Of a stretch of DNA of 11,151 bases, positions 1-6,398 are shown piece after piece. The stretch covers positions 1 to 11,151 of the forward strand of contig JALWGO010000162.1 of assembly GCA_027038805.1 (NCBI GenBank), given 5' to 3'. How positions within the stretch are numbered: the first letter of the stretch is position 1; the number at the start of each line of letters is the position of its first letter. Both the position numbers and the translations under genes were made by a program. The notes beneath the pieces are model-generated. The model searched no databases, was not told the DNA's origin, and saw nothing but the letters and a program-made list of their open reading frames with translations. The stretch comes from Thermoprotei archaeon. Lineage in GTDB: Archaea; Thermoproteota; Thermoprotei_A; Sulfolobales; WANQ01.

Positions 1-879
1 GCCTTACTTGTTGAGACGGGGCTTCGTGCGCAAGAAGCCTTGGAGCTGAGGTGGAGGGATATCGACTTTAATAGTGGTGAGATAAGGGTTCGTGCAGCCA
101 AGTATGGTGAGGAGAGAATAGTATTCTATGGCCCCCTAACTAGGCAGGCATTGATTGTATGGTTTAATGAGAAGAAGCCTAGGAGCTTGGATGAAAGGGT
201 TTTGGGTTTAAGCTATAGTGGCTTGTATAAGAGGTTGAAGTCGCTTGCAAAGAGGGCTGGCCTTGACCCCAGGAAGATTAGACCCCATGTGCTGAGGCAT
301 ACTTTCGCTACACAGGCGTTGAGGAAGGGTATGAGCCTTATAGCTGTTCAGAGACTACTCGGCCACCGTGACGTAAAGGTTACCCAAGTCTATACACACT
401 TGCTTAAAGAAGACCTACGCCTACAGTATACTGCTGCTTTTGGAAACGGTTTCCAACCAGTTCCCCCAACCCAGGTGCAAGTCCTACCTCAAATGCTACC
501 CTACCAGCAGCCCCCAATAACACAACCCGTACTTCCAGGGCAAGGTGGAGCCTATCTCCCCCAGAATCCTCTGAATAATATGGGGCAAAACATGTTATCC
601 CAGCCCTATCGTAACGGTGGTAATAGTCTAGGTGGGCAGAACCAGGTGGATCAAAGAGTATTACGGGGGCAGGGATACTACATGCAGTTTCCGGGCTCAG
701 AGCTAGCCCAGGGGGTTCAGAAACAGTTTCACACGGAACCCATGGGTCAGAGTCAACGCTTAGTTAATGGTGGTGGTGAGAGTAAAGTCAATTCTATGAT
801 TATATGTCCTTACTGTGGAGCAAGTATTCCAGCTGATAGTATTTATTGTCCACGCTGTGGTGTTAGACTGAAGCCCTAG
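1..879 (+). CDS. Tyrosine recombinase (XerA-like), 5' partial, with C-terminal zinc ribbon
   Basis: This is a site-specific DNA recombinase of the tyrosine (phage integrase/Xer) family. The frame is open from base 1, so the N-terminal SAM-like core-binding domain lies outside the window. All catalytic positions are visible, numbering from base 1: Arg9 in ETGLRAQEAL, Lys34 in the beta-hairpin, His96-x-x-Arg99 in RPHVLRHTFAT, His122 in LLGHRD and nucleophile Tyr131 in VYTHL. The recombinase should therefore be active. XerA-type enzymes usually end shortly after the Tyr. This one continues about 160 residues: a Gln/Pro/Asn/Gly-rich, probably disordered linker (about 148-263), then a zinc ribbon with CPYC (269-272) and CPRC (283-286). 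XerA is expected to resolve chromosome dimers at dif, but an element integrase cannot be excluded because the N-terminus and upstream context are missing. It converges with the importer operon. Confidence 0.9.
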   Translation, partial: ALLVETGLRAQEALELRWRDIDFNSGEIRVRAAKYGEERIVFYGPLTRQALIVWFNEKKPRSLDERVLGLSYSGLYKRLKSLAKRAGLDPRKIRPHVLRHTFATQALRKGMSLIAVQRLLGHRDVKVTQVYTHLLKEDLRLQYTAAFGNGFQPVPPTQVQVLPQMLPYQQPPITQPVLPGQGGAYLPQNPLNNMGQNMLSQPYRNGGNSLGGQNQVDQRVLRGQGYYMQFPGSELAQGVQKQFHTEPMGQSQRLVNGGGESKVNSMIICPYCGASIPADSIYCPRCGVRLKP

Positions 880-922
880 GCAAACTTTTATTCCCTATAG
901 CCCTTCTTGGATGCTGCTGGTT

Positions 923-944
923 AGGAAAAAGAAAGGAGGAGAAA
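923..944 (-). terminator. Pyrimidine-rich tract after the importer operon
   Basis: Read on the minus strand this is a continuous C/T tract with a run of five T, starting 14 nt past the stop of the S-component gene. Archaeal termination usually relies on T-rich tracts in the non-template strand, so it could end the operon transcript. The tract is interrupted by C, so the call is tentative. It lies in the 78-bp gap between two convergent genes. Confidence 0.35.
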
Positions 945-957
945 TATGGTGGGGTAT

Positions 958-1482
958 TCATCTTCTTAGAGTATTCCCTATTAATGCTGCTATTGCTCCA
1001 TAGATGGCGCCGCTGATCATTGCTCCAAGCATGTATACCCATAGCATTACGTCTGTTATAGTGGCACCCCATAGCAGGTAGTCTAGGAAGGGTACTACTA
1101 GTGCTGGTAGGGCTCCAGCTAGGACTCCAGCACCTATACCCCATTTACGGTAGCCTAGTATGGCATAGGCTATCTCCGACATTATTCCCTGAGCTGCACC
1201 ATAGACTAGTACTGATGAGGCATATATCGTGGGCAATATACCTTCTACTAGAGCTCCAAGAAACTCTCCTAGAAAGGCTGCTCCAGGCTTACGTATTAGT
1301 GAACCAGCTAGCGGGCCCCCTATAAACCATAGTCCGTAGAAGACTATTCTTGCCACCATTTTGCCTGCAGCTGCTTTTGTAACCTCATATGGTATTTCAA
1401 TGAAGAAGAAGATCAAGCCCACTACTACTGCGACAACAGCTAGTATGGCGAAGTCTATAGCCGTATACCTCCGTGCGGGCAT
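958..1482 (-). CDS. ykoE: ECF transporter S component, YkoE family (thiamine/HMP uptake)
   Basis: Substrate-binding membrane subunit (174 aa) of an energy-coupling-factor importer. It has about five hydrophobic segments, roughly 10-30, 45-62, 70-108, 115-136 and 142-168. The stretch GLWFIGGPLAGSLIRKPGAA (50-69), followed by a conserved Glu (73) and AAQGIMSE (96-103), is the pattern I associate with YkoE. That family is sometimes labelled 'cobalt' permease, but in Bacillus it works with YkoD and YkoC in uptake of hydroxymethylpyrimidine or thiamine. The ATG start is supported by GAGGG at 1492-1496, nine nt upstream. It is the last gene after the ATPase and T genes, with a 106-nt gap. The substrate is inferred from the family. 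No thiamine genes or THI-box are visible nearby. Confidence 0.8.
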   Translation of the reverse strand: MPARRYTAIDFAILAVVAVVVGLIFFFIEIPYEVTKAAAGKMVARIVFYGLWFIGGPLAGSLIRKPGAAFLGEFLGALVEGILPTIYASSVLVYGAAQGIMSEIAYAILGYRKWGIGAGVLAGALPALVVPFLDYLLWGATITDVMLWVYMLGAMISGAIYGAIAALIGNTLRR

Positions 1483-1588
1483 AGTGCATTTCCCTCAGGG
1501 CTTATTAGGGGATTTACTATAATTCTTCATTGAAAATTATTTGTGTTTGGGGCTATATGTTTTTCCTAGAAATAATGATCTAGTGGGG

Positions 1589-2299
1589 TTAGTGTAGGAA
1601 AACAATAGCCAATGAGACAATAGTCTGGGCTATAGCCGCGGCTATGACCAGGAGATCCCACAACGTATACTTGGGGTTAAACCTCCTCTTCCTAAGCTGG
1701 AAGCCTCTAAGCTCTGCAGCAATACCTATCCAGTAAGCTCTATCAATGCCTACTGCTACTAAGGGTAAGAGTACTCCTATAACATCTGTGGGTATGATGA
1801 GTTTTGTTCTATAGCCGCGCTGTCTACGTATGAACAATATCTCGTGGTAATCGTAGGTCATGAGCGGTATGAGTCTTAGAGCAAGAGATAGGGCGAAGGC
1901 TAGTCCTTTAGGTAAGCCTAGTTGTCGTTCAAGTGATATTATTAGTTCTCTTGGGTTAATCATTGAAACAAATATCATAGCTGCACCAGTAATAGTCATT
2001 ATCCTAACCGTTACGATCAATGTAGCCCATAGGGCGTTAGATCTTATCACTAATGGTCCGACAACTACTACTGGTTCACCATAGTTAACAAATAACACGG
2101 CGTTGAGGAATAATGCCCATACAGCTAATAGGAAGGCTATGGGGAAGAGATAATACTTTTTCCTTAAAGATAGTATGAGCCCTAATATGAAGTTAGGTAT
2201 TGCTGGTAGTATTAATGCTATCTCGCTTCTAATAGTGAAGGCGAGGGCAGTCATTATTAGTGAATAGATGAACCATGTGGCCGGGGATACTCGGGGCAT
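1589..2299 (-). CDS. ykoC: ECF transporter T component (transmembrane coupling protein, EcfT/YkoC type)
   Basis: Membrane scaffold subunit (236 aa) that couples ATP hydrolysis to movement of the S component. Hydrophobic segments lie at roughly 8-45, 50-72, 92-114, 132-150, 172-192 and 213-235. The two Arg-Gly coupling motifs typical of EcfT, which contact grooves in the ATPase, are visible as RRQRG (158-162) and ELRGF (196-200). The reading frame begins at the base immediately after the ATPase stop codon (TAA then ATG, zero spacing). This points to one transcript and probably coupled translation, helped by GAGGG within the end of the upstream gene. The length fits the family. The neighbouring YkoE-type S gene suggests a dedicated module rather than a shared ECF module. 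Confidence 0.85.
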   Translation of the reverse strand: MPRVSPATWFIYSLIMTALAFTIRSEIALILPAIPNFILGLILSLRKKYYLFPIAFLLAVWALFLNAVLFVNYGEPVVVVGPLVIRSNALWATLIVTVRIMTITGAAMIFVSMINPRELIISLERQLGLPKGLAFALSLALRLIPLMTYDYHEILFIRRQRGYRTKLIIPTDVIGVLLPLVAVGIDRAYWIGIAAELRGFQLRKRRFNPKYTLWDLLVIAAAIAQTIVSLAIVFLH

Positions 2300-3721
2300 T
2301 TACTTGAATCCCTCTTCAAGCCATTTCAACCCGTACTCGAGGCTTACTTCTCGCATACGATTGTTTTCTACGAGGTATACTCGGTCTGCTAGGTCAGCGA
2401 TTACTCGTGGGTCATGGCTTGCTATTATTATACTACGTTTCTCCTTAACGATTTTTCTTATCCATTCTACTACATGCCTATATAGTTTAAGGTCTAGTCC
2501 CGTAGTAGGCTCGTCAAGCAATACTATGCTGGGATTATATCCGCGGGCTATGGTTAATGCAAGCCACCTACGCTGACCGTGGCTTAAGCGGTGTGGAGAC
2601 ATGTCTAGTAAGCCTTTAAGCCATGGTGCTTCACTAAATATTTTCTCAATGAATATTCTACCACTCCTCTTATACAAGTCGTCTAGTTCGCGTTTAACTC
2701 GGGTATGGATAAACATGTAGTCGGGGTTTTGCGGTACATAGAAGACTCTTGGATTCTCCTCGTGGAAGACTATTTCGCCTGCAACTGGTTTTAGTGCTCC
2801 AGCAATAGTTTTCAGGAAGGTGGTCTTACCGCTACCATTAGCACCTATTACTACGACGACTTCTCTCTCATGTACCTCGAAGTCTATTCCACTTATTACT
2901 GGTTGTCCATTGTATCCTATTGTTAATCCACGAGTCTCTAGTATTGTTCTCCCAGCATCTTTCCTAGGCTCTCTTATCAGTATGGGGCTTCTAACGTCTA
3001 CTCCGTGTTCTTCTAGGTATTCTAGGAAGGCTTCATCTACTTCGCTTATCCTCCTACGAGCCCTAATTACTCCATCCTCTAAGAGGATTACTTCGTCTAC
3101 AAGATCTAGGAAGTACTTAGCCTTATGTTCTACTACTATTGAAGCCTTACCCAAACCACTAACGTGTTCCCTAAAGTATTTTCTAACTTCTCTCACACCC
3201 CAGGGGTCTATTGAGGCAGTTGGTTCGTCAAACAATATTATGGGTGGATCATGTACTATAGCTGAAGCAATAGTAAGCCTCCTCTTCTCCCCACCCGATA
3301 GTTTCTCAATACTTACAAATTCTTTACCGGTTAAACCGAACGTGCCCAGTATTCTGTTAGTGCGTTCCTCTATATCGTTGAAGCCGAGGTTCTCTAAGAC
3401 AAAGCTCACTTCATCGTAGGGGGTAGGCATGGCTATCTGCTTATCCGGATCTTGTAACACAACTCCAACTAGTCTAGCAACTTCCCTAAACCCCTCTGGT
3501 TCTAAGAGATTGACTCCACCTATTCTGGAATAACCTTCAACTTCTCCTTCAAGAAGATTATTTAAGACACCAGTCATGGCTAGTAGGAGAGTAGTCTTAC
3601 CACAACCACTACTCCCCACTACTAGTACGCTCTCCCCCTCCCCCAGGTTTAGAAAAACATCTCTAAGAACAAATCTGCTGCCACGATGTTGGGCTCTCGT
3701 TATCTTAGCGTCGACTAACAT
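2300..3721 (-). CDS. ykoD: ECF transporter duplicated ATPase (YkoD type)
   Basis: Cytoplasmic energising subunit with two ABC ATPase domains in one 473-residue chain. Domain 1 has Walker A GSSGCGKTT (36-44), the Q-loop LQDPDKQ (89-95; DPDxQ is characteristic of ECF/CbiO ATPases), signature LSGGE (141-145), Walker B ILFDEP (162-167) and H-loop His199. Domain 2 has GANGSGKTT (293-301), PQNPD (330-334), LSHGQ (379-383), VLLDEP (400-405) and His436. The second signature carries His in place of the first Gly (LSHGQ), a mild departure. Both sites otherwise look complete. The ATG at 3719-3721 has no strong ribosome binding site. The PAP2-like gene ends 49 nt upstream, so readthrough from its promoter is possible. 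The importer order is ATPase, T, S. Confidence 0.9.
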   Translation of the reverse strand: MLVDAKITRAQHRGSRFVLRDVFLNLGEGESVLVVGSSGCGKTTLLLAMTGVLNNLLEGEVEGYSRIGGVNLLEPEGFREVARLVGVVLQDPDKQIAMPTPYDEVSFVLENLGFNDIEERTNRILGTFGLTGKEFVSIEKLSGGEKRRLTIASAIVHDPPIILFDEPTASIDPWGVREVRKYFREHVSGLGKASIVVEHKAKYFLDLVDEVILLEDGVIRARRRISEVDEAFLEYLEEHGVDVRSPILIREPRKDAGRTILETRGLTIGYNGQPVISGIDFEVHEREVVVVIGANGSGKTTFLKTIAGALKPVAGEIVFHEENPRVFYVPQNPDYMFIHTRVKRELDDLYKRSGRIFIEKIFSEAPWLKGLLDMSPHRLSHGQRRWLALTIARGYNPSIVLLDEPTTGLDLKLYRHVVEWIRKIVKEKRSIIIASHDPRVIADLADRVYLVENNRMREVSLEYGLKWLEEGFK

Positions 3722-3770
3722 TATTTTCAGCCATTCAAATAAGACGGTTCATCCATTAACGAGTAGGGGT

Positions 3771-4364
3771 TTAGGGGAATAATAGATTATTGTAGACGAC
3801 TACCTCTATAATAGTCAACAAGACGCCAAGTACTCCACCAGCAATAATCTGGGCTAGGCTATGGGCTCTAAGCTTAAGCCTAGCCCATGCTACAATGGGT
3901 ACGAGTAGAAACCATACCCAGGTGATCGAGTCGTAGAGTAATAATAGAAAGGTTAAAGGACCAGTTAAACCATACATATGTATGCTTATCTTCCACCGCA
4001 AAGTAATAGAAAGAGTTATAATCGTATTACATACATAGGCGAAAGAAAGCATATTGAAAACCCTAAACCCGTAGACAAGAGACAATAGGAACAAGATAAT
4101 AAAGCCAGTAAGAGATAGCATCAAGGGGCCTATTCGAAGCATACGCTCGTTAACAAACCAGCTATCAACAATCTTCCTCCTAAGCAGAAACCATACATAG
4201 ACTGCTGGAGGGAAGAACCCGAGAACAAAACCGAGCAAACCAAACCAGTAAACACCAGTCGTAAACCCAATCCACAAGTAAACCAAGCCTGCTACTATGG
4301 GAGCACTGGTAATGAGCGAAACCCAGTATGCTATCCTAGACCACTTCTCACTGGTTTCCACCAT
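3771..4364 (-). CDS. PAP2-superfamily-like integral membrane protein
   Basis: A 197-residue protein with about six hydrophobic segments (12-32, 38-62, 79-98, 103-120, 133-158, 170-192). The C-terminal part matches the third PAP2 phosphatase motif in spacing: Arg162-x5-His168-x3-Gln172, where the usual last residue is Asp. The second motif appears as SIH (127-129) instead of SGH. A candidate first motif is Lys64 with ERMLR (73-77). This resembles the divergent PAP2-like proteins whose motif 1 reads like 'DRRERxxPL'. If active it would remove phosphate from a lipid or prenyl phosphate in the membrane, but the substituted residues leave activity open. It lies upstream of the importer operon on the same strand and diverges from the next gene. 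A specific substrate cannot be read from the sequence. Confidence 0.6.
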   Translation of the reverse strand: MVETSEKWSRIAYWVSLITSAPIVAGLVYLWIGFTTGVYWFGLLGFVLGFFPPAVYVWFLLRRKIVDSWFVNERMLRIGPLMLSLTGFIILFLLSLVYGFRVFNMLSFAYVCNTIITLSITLRWKISIHMYGLTGPLTFLLLLYDSITWVWFLLVPIVAWARLKLRAHSLAQIIAGGVLGVLLTIIEVVVYNNLLFP

Positions 4365-4388
4365 ATTTGGCCCCCAGTTCCCATAACA

Positions 4389-4402
4389 TTTTAAATATAT
4401 TA
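4389..4402. promoter_or_regulatory. Symmetric TATA element between two divergent genes
   Basis: The run TTTTAAATATATTA includes the perfect palindrome AATATATT (4394-4401). Its centre is about 33 nt from the minus-strand ATG (4364) and about 30 nt from the chosen plus-strand TTG (4427). Both distances fit archaeal promoters with very short leaders, so one element could serve both directions. This is the only TATA-like element seen in the 62-bp gap. Confidence 0.6.
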
Positions 4403-4426
4403 GTATTAAAGGGGTGGCCCATAAAC

Positions 4427-4969
4427 TTGGATAATTCCTTAGAGAACTATATAGAATACTATATACACGCGTTCCTTGAAGACTACGCTAATGATTCTAC
4501 AATAAAGCTTGTCCGCGAGCTTAGAGAAAAATATGGAAGAGACTTCGAATTACTGCTCCTCACATCCCTATGGTTATCACATGATCCTCTCCGTAAGGAG
4601 TTTGCCTCCGAAAAAGTTGGAGAGATAAGAAACTTTCTAGAAATGGACAATAGAGTTATAGATCTATGCTTCAAAGTAATATCCCGCGTCATTGAGAAAC
4701 TAATACCATGGGCTGAAGAAGCCTATGAAGGAAGAATAGAGTCTATAGAGGTAATATCGTATTCTAGCGATTTCGCCTTAGAAGTAAAGCTATACATGCT
4801 CTCCAATAATAGAAAACGAGTAATAACTTTAGACCCATGCATTGAACCAGACGGACTACCATACCTATTCATATTATGCGAGCTAACACCAGCTATTATC
4901 GGAGTATGCGTTGATTGTAGAGAACTAAAAATAGATAACATACGAGTCACTTACCTCGCACTCCTATAG
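4427..4969 (+). CDS. Conserved-looking hypothetical protein, 180 aa
   Basis: I do not recognise this family. The first ~100 residues look helical and acidic (YIEYYIHAFLEDY; KVISRVIEKLIPWAEEAY). The last ~75 look like alternating beta strands, with four cysteines at 138, 151, 161 and 164, the last two forming CVDC. There is no signal peptide or membrane helix, so it is probably cytoplasmic. The frame stays open 60 nt upstream to a TTG at 4367, but that region contains the TATA element. I chose TTG 4427, preceded by GGGGTGG (4411-4417) at nine nt. If transcription starts about 25 nt after the TATA, the mRNA is almost leaderless and that ribosome site would be only partly transcribed. It shares its promoter region with the PAP2-like gene. 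No function is proposed. Confidence 0.7.
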   Translation: MDNSLENYIEYYIHAFLEDYANDSTIKLVRELREKYGRDFELLLLTSLWLSHDPLRKEFASEKVGEIRNFLEMDNRVIDLCFKVISRVIEKLIPWAEEAYEGRIESIEVISYSSDFALEVKLYMLSNNRKRVITLDPCIEPDGLPYLFILCELTPAIIGVCVDCRELKIDNIRVTYLALL

Positions 4970-5073
4970 AAATCCAAGATACCTTTACAGCAAGTACTTA
5001 GGATTCCTAAATTCACGTAAACTTGGATAAAACCAGTCTTCAGTCTCATAAAGGAGTTGAAAAGAGGTTGAAG

Positions 5074-5081
5074 CTTAAATA
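5074..5081 (+). promoter_or_regulatory. TATA box for the small basic protein gene
   Basis: CTTAAATA fits the crenarchaeal TATA pattern. Transcription would start near 5102, which is downstream of the alternative GTG at 5090 and upstream of the ATG at 5144. This decides the start choice for the next gene. Confidence 0.5.
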
Positions 5082-5143
5082 CTATAAGTGTGAACAAGGA
5101 GGCACCTAAGAATAAAGGTAGAGCTAGAGAGAGTGTAATAGAT

Positions 5144-5308
5144 ATGACTAGGAAGAAGGGTAAGGGGAAGAAATCAAAGAAGGGGAAAGTAAGATACGTA
5201 TTAGTGCCTATAAGGTTTACTATGCGTGATATAGAGGAGGCCTTCTACGAGATAAAACCAGCCCTCGACAAACTAAGAGAATATGACCTAAAACACGGGA
5301 AGAATTAG
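5144..5308 (+). CDS. Small lysine-rich protein of unknown function
   Basis: A 54-residue protein. The first 17 residues are mostly Lys, Arg and Gly (MTRKKGKGKKSKKGKVR). A compact part follows: a strand (YVLVPIRF) and an amphipathic helix (MRDIEEAFYEIKPALDKLREYDLKHG). The basic tail suggests contact with RNA, DNA or ribosomes, by composition only; no family is recognised. The frame extends upstream to a GTG at 5090, which would give 72 residues. The candidate TATA at 5074-5081 places the transcript start after that codon, so ATG 5144 is preferred, though no strong ribosome site precedes it. It sits alone between the 180-residue unknown gene and the tRNA gene on the other strand. Confidence 0.6.
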   Translation: MTRKKGKGKKSKKGKVRYVLVPIRFTMRDIEEAFYEIKPALDKLREYDLKHGKN

Positions 5309-5417
5309 AGACATGTTCTTCTGGGAATATTGCTTCATTGTTTTCCAGTTCTTCTAACTTGAGTTCCTAGTGAGTCTAGATCAATGATAGAGAATATTAT
5401 TTGATTATTATTGTTTT

Positions 5418-5505
<88 letters not shown>

Positions 5506-5534
5506 ACCTATGTTTCTGTGTGTTTTTGTGTGTT

Positions 5535-5544
5535 ACTTAAAGAT
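5535..5544 (-). promoter_or_regulatory. TATA box for tRNA-Leu
   Basis: Minus-strand ATCTTTAAGT is centred about 35 nt before the mature tRNA 5' end, leaving a leader of roughly ten nt. It falls in the 54-bp gap after the UMP kinase gene, so the tRNA probably has its own promoter even though it follows pyrH on the same strand. Confidence 0.55.
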
Positions 5545-5559
5545 TTATTGTTTGTTATT

Positions 5560-6246
5560 TTATTCTGGTTTTATTGTTGTTCCAGGGTTTTCTCCTTTTA
5601 CGGCTTTGTATACGTTTTCGGGTCTTGCTCCGTTTACTATTTTTACTATTAGCTTGCTTCTCTTTATTATCATTAGGCTTATGGGGTCCATGAGCTCGTA
5701 GCCTCCAGCAGTGGGGTGTTGTTCTTTTACAAGTATGTTGTATAGTTCGTCTACTGTTAGCTCTCTTAGTAGTTTGGCGTCTGGGTGTTTTCTCGGGTCT
5801 TTATCGTAGACTCCTTCAACTGTTGTAGCGTTTACTAGGAGTTTTGCTCCTATAGCCTCAGCTATTACAGCTGATACAGCGTTAGTTGATTGTCCTGGCT
5901 GGAATCCACCACATACAACTATTTTGCCACTACTCCATGCTTGTAGAAATTCTTCAAGGCTGCGTGGTACATCCGGATATGCTAGATCGTCTAATATGAC
6001 TGTGAATAGCATTGCATTTAGTCTTGTAGCAGCTATTCCGAGGAGATCTAGCATGGCTTCACTTAATCCAAGGCTTCTACCCGCATTAATGTATTCTCGT
6101 GCTACTCTCCCGCCCCCTACCACTACGGCTACTCTATAACCTTCACCGTGCAACTTGTTTAACACTCTAGCGTATTCGCCTATTATCGCGGGTTTCTCGG
6201 GGTTTATCCATTTACCAGAGATCTTCACTACTACGGTTTTATTCAA
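5560..6246 (-). CDS. pyrH: UMP kinase, archaeal type
   Basis: Cytoplasmic enzyme that phosphorylates UMP to UDP with ATP in pyrimidine nucleotide synthesis. The 228-residue length matches archaeal PyrH of the amino acid kinase fold. Visible landmarks are KISGK at 8-12, VVGGG at 42-46, the UMP-binding stretch GGFQPGQSTNAVSA (113-126), and VEGVYDKDPR (143-152) in the nucleotide-binding part. The start is TTG (6244-6246) with a strong ribosome site GAGGAGGG (6255-6262) eight nt upstream. An ATG further upstream is followed at once by a stop. The candidate TATA lies at 6291-6300. It diverges from the aminotransferase gene across 152 bp, and a tRNA-Leu gene follows it. Confidence 0.95.
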   Translation of the reverse strand: MNKTVVVKISGKWINPEKPAIIGEYARVLNKLHGEGYRVAVVVGGGRVAREYINAGRSLGLSEAMLDLLGIAATRLNAMLFTVILDDLAYPDVPRSLEEFLQAWSSGKIVVCGGFQPGQSTNAVSAVIAEAIGAKLLVNATTVEGVYDKDPRKHPDAKLLRELTVDELYNILVKEQHPTAGGYELMDPISLMIIKRSKLIVKIVNGARPENVYKAVKGENPGTTIKPE

Positions 6247-6290
6247 ATCCTCTACCCTCCTCTACATGGTGCACTAGTCCTACTAAAACT

Positions 6291-6300
6291 CTTATTAAAC
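6291..6300 (-). promoter_or_regulatory. TATA box for pyrH
   Basis: Minus-strand GTTTAATAAG is centred about 50 nt before the TTG start. The predicted transcript start is near 6270, leaving a leader of about 24 nt that contains the GAGGAGGG ribosome site. Confidence 0.5.
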
Positions 6301-6333
6301 ACGGATTAATGTTTCTATCTTGTAGTCTCTCTA

Positions 6334-6347
6334 CTCTAAATAATACC
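6334..6347 (+). promoter_or_regulatory. TATA box for the aminotransferase gene
   Basis: The run CTCTAAATAATACC holds a TATA-like core about 58 nt before ATG 6399. Transcription would begin near 6365, giving a leader of roughly 34 nt with GAGGTG (6382-6387) as ribosome binding site. Confidence 0.45.
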
Positions 6348-6398
6348 ACGCATATCCCACCCTAGAACTTAACCCACAAAAGAGGTGCACGATAAGTA

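Noticed and set aside
1..879. Reading the recombinase as starting at the TTG at position 40
   Set aside because: The frame is open upstream to base 1 and encodes the conserved ETGLR motif with the first catalytic Arg, so the true start lies outside the window.
934..976. GGAGGAG followed by an ATG on the plus strand, looking like a translation start
   Set aside because: The frame stops after a few codons (in TAG). The purine run is better explained as the complement of a pyrimidine-rich terminator on the minus strand.
2820..3419. 199-codon plus-strand frame opposite the ABC ATPase
   Set aside because: Low-complexity Ser/Leu/Pro composition typical of antisense frames. The opposite strand encodes a complete ABC ATPase.
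3722..3770. Possible THI-box (TPP riboswitch) before the importer operon
   Set aside because: The gap is only 49 nt, too short for the element, and the conserved CUGAGA-type core is not seen.
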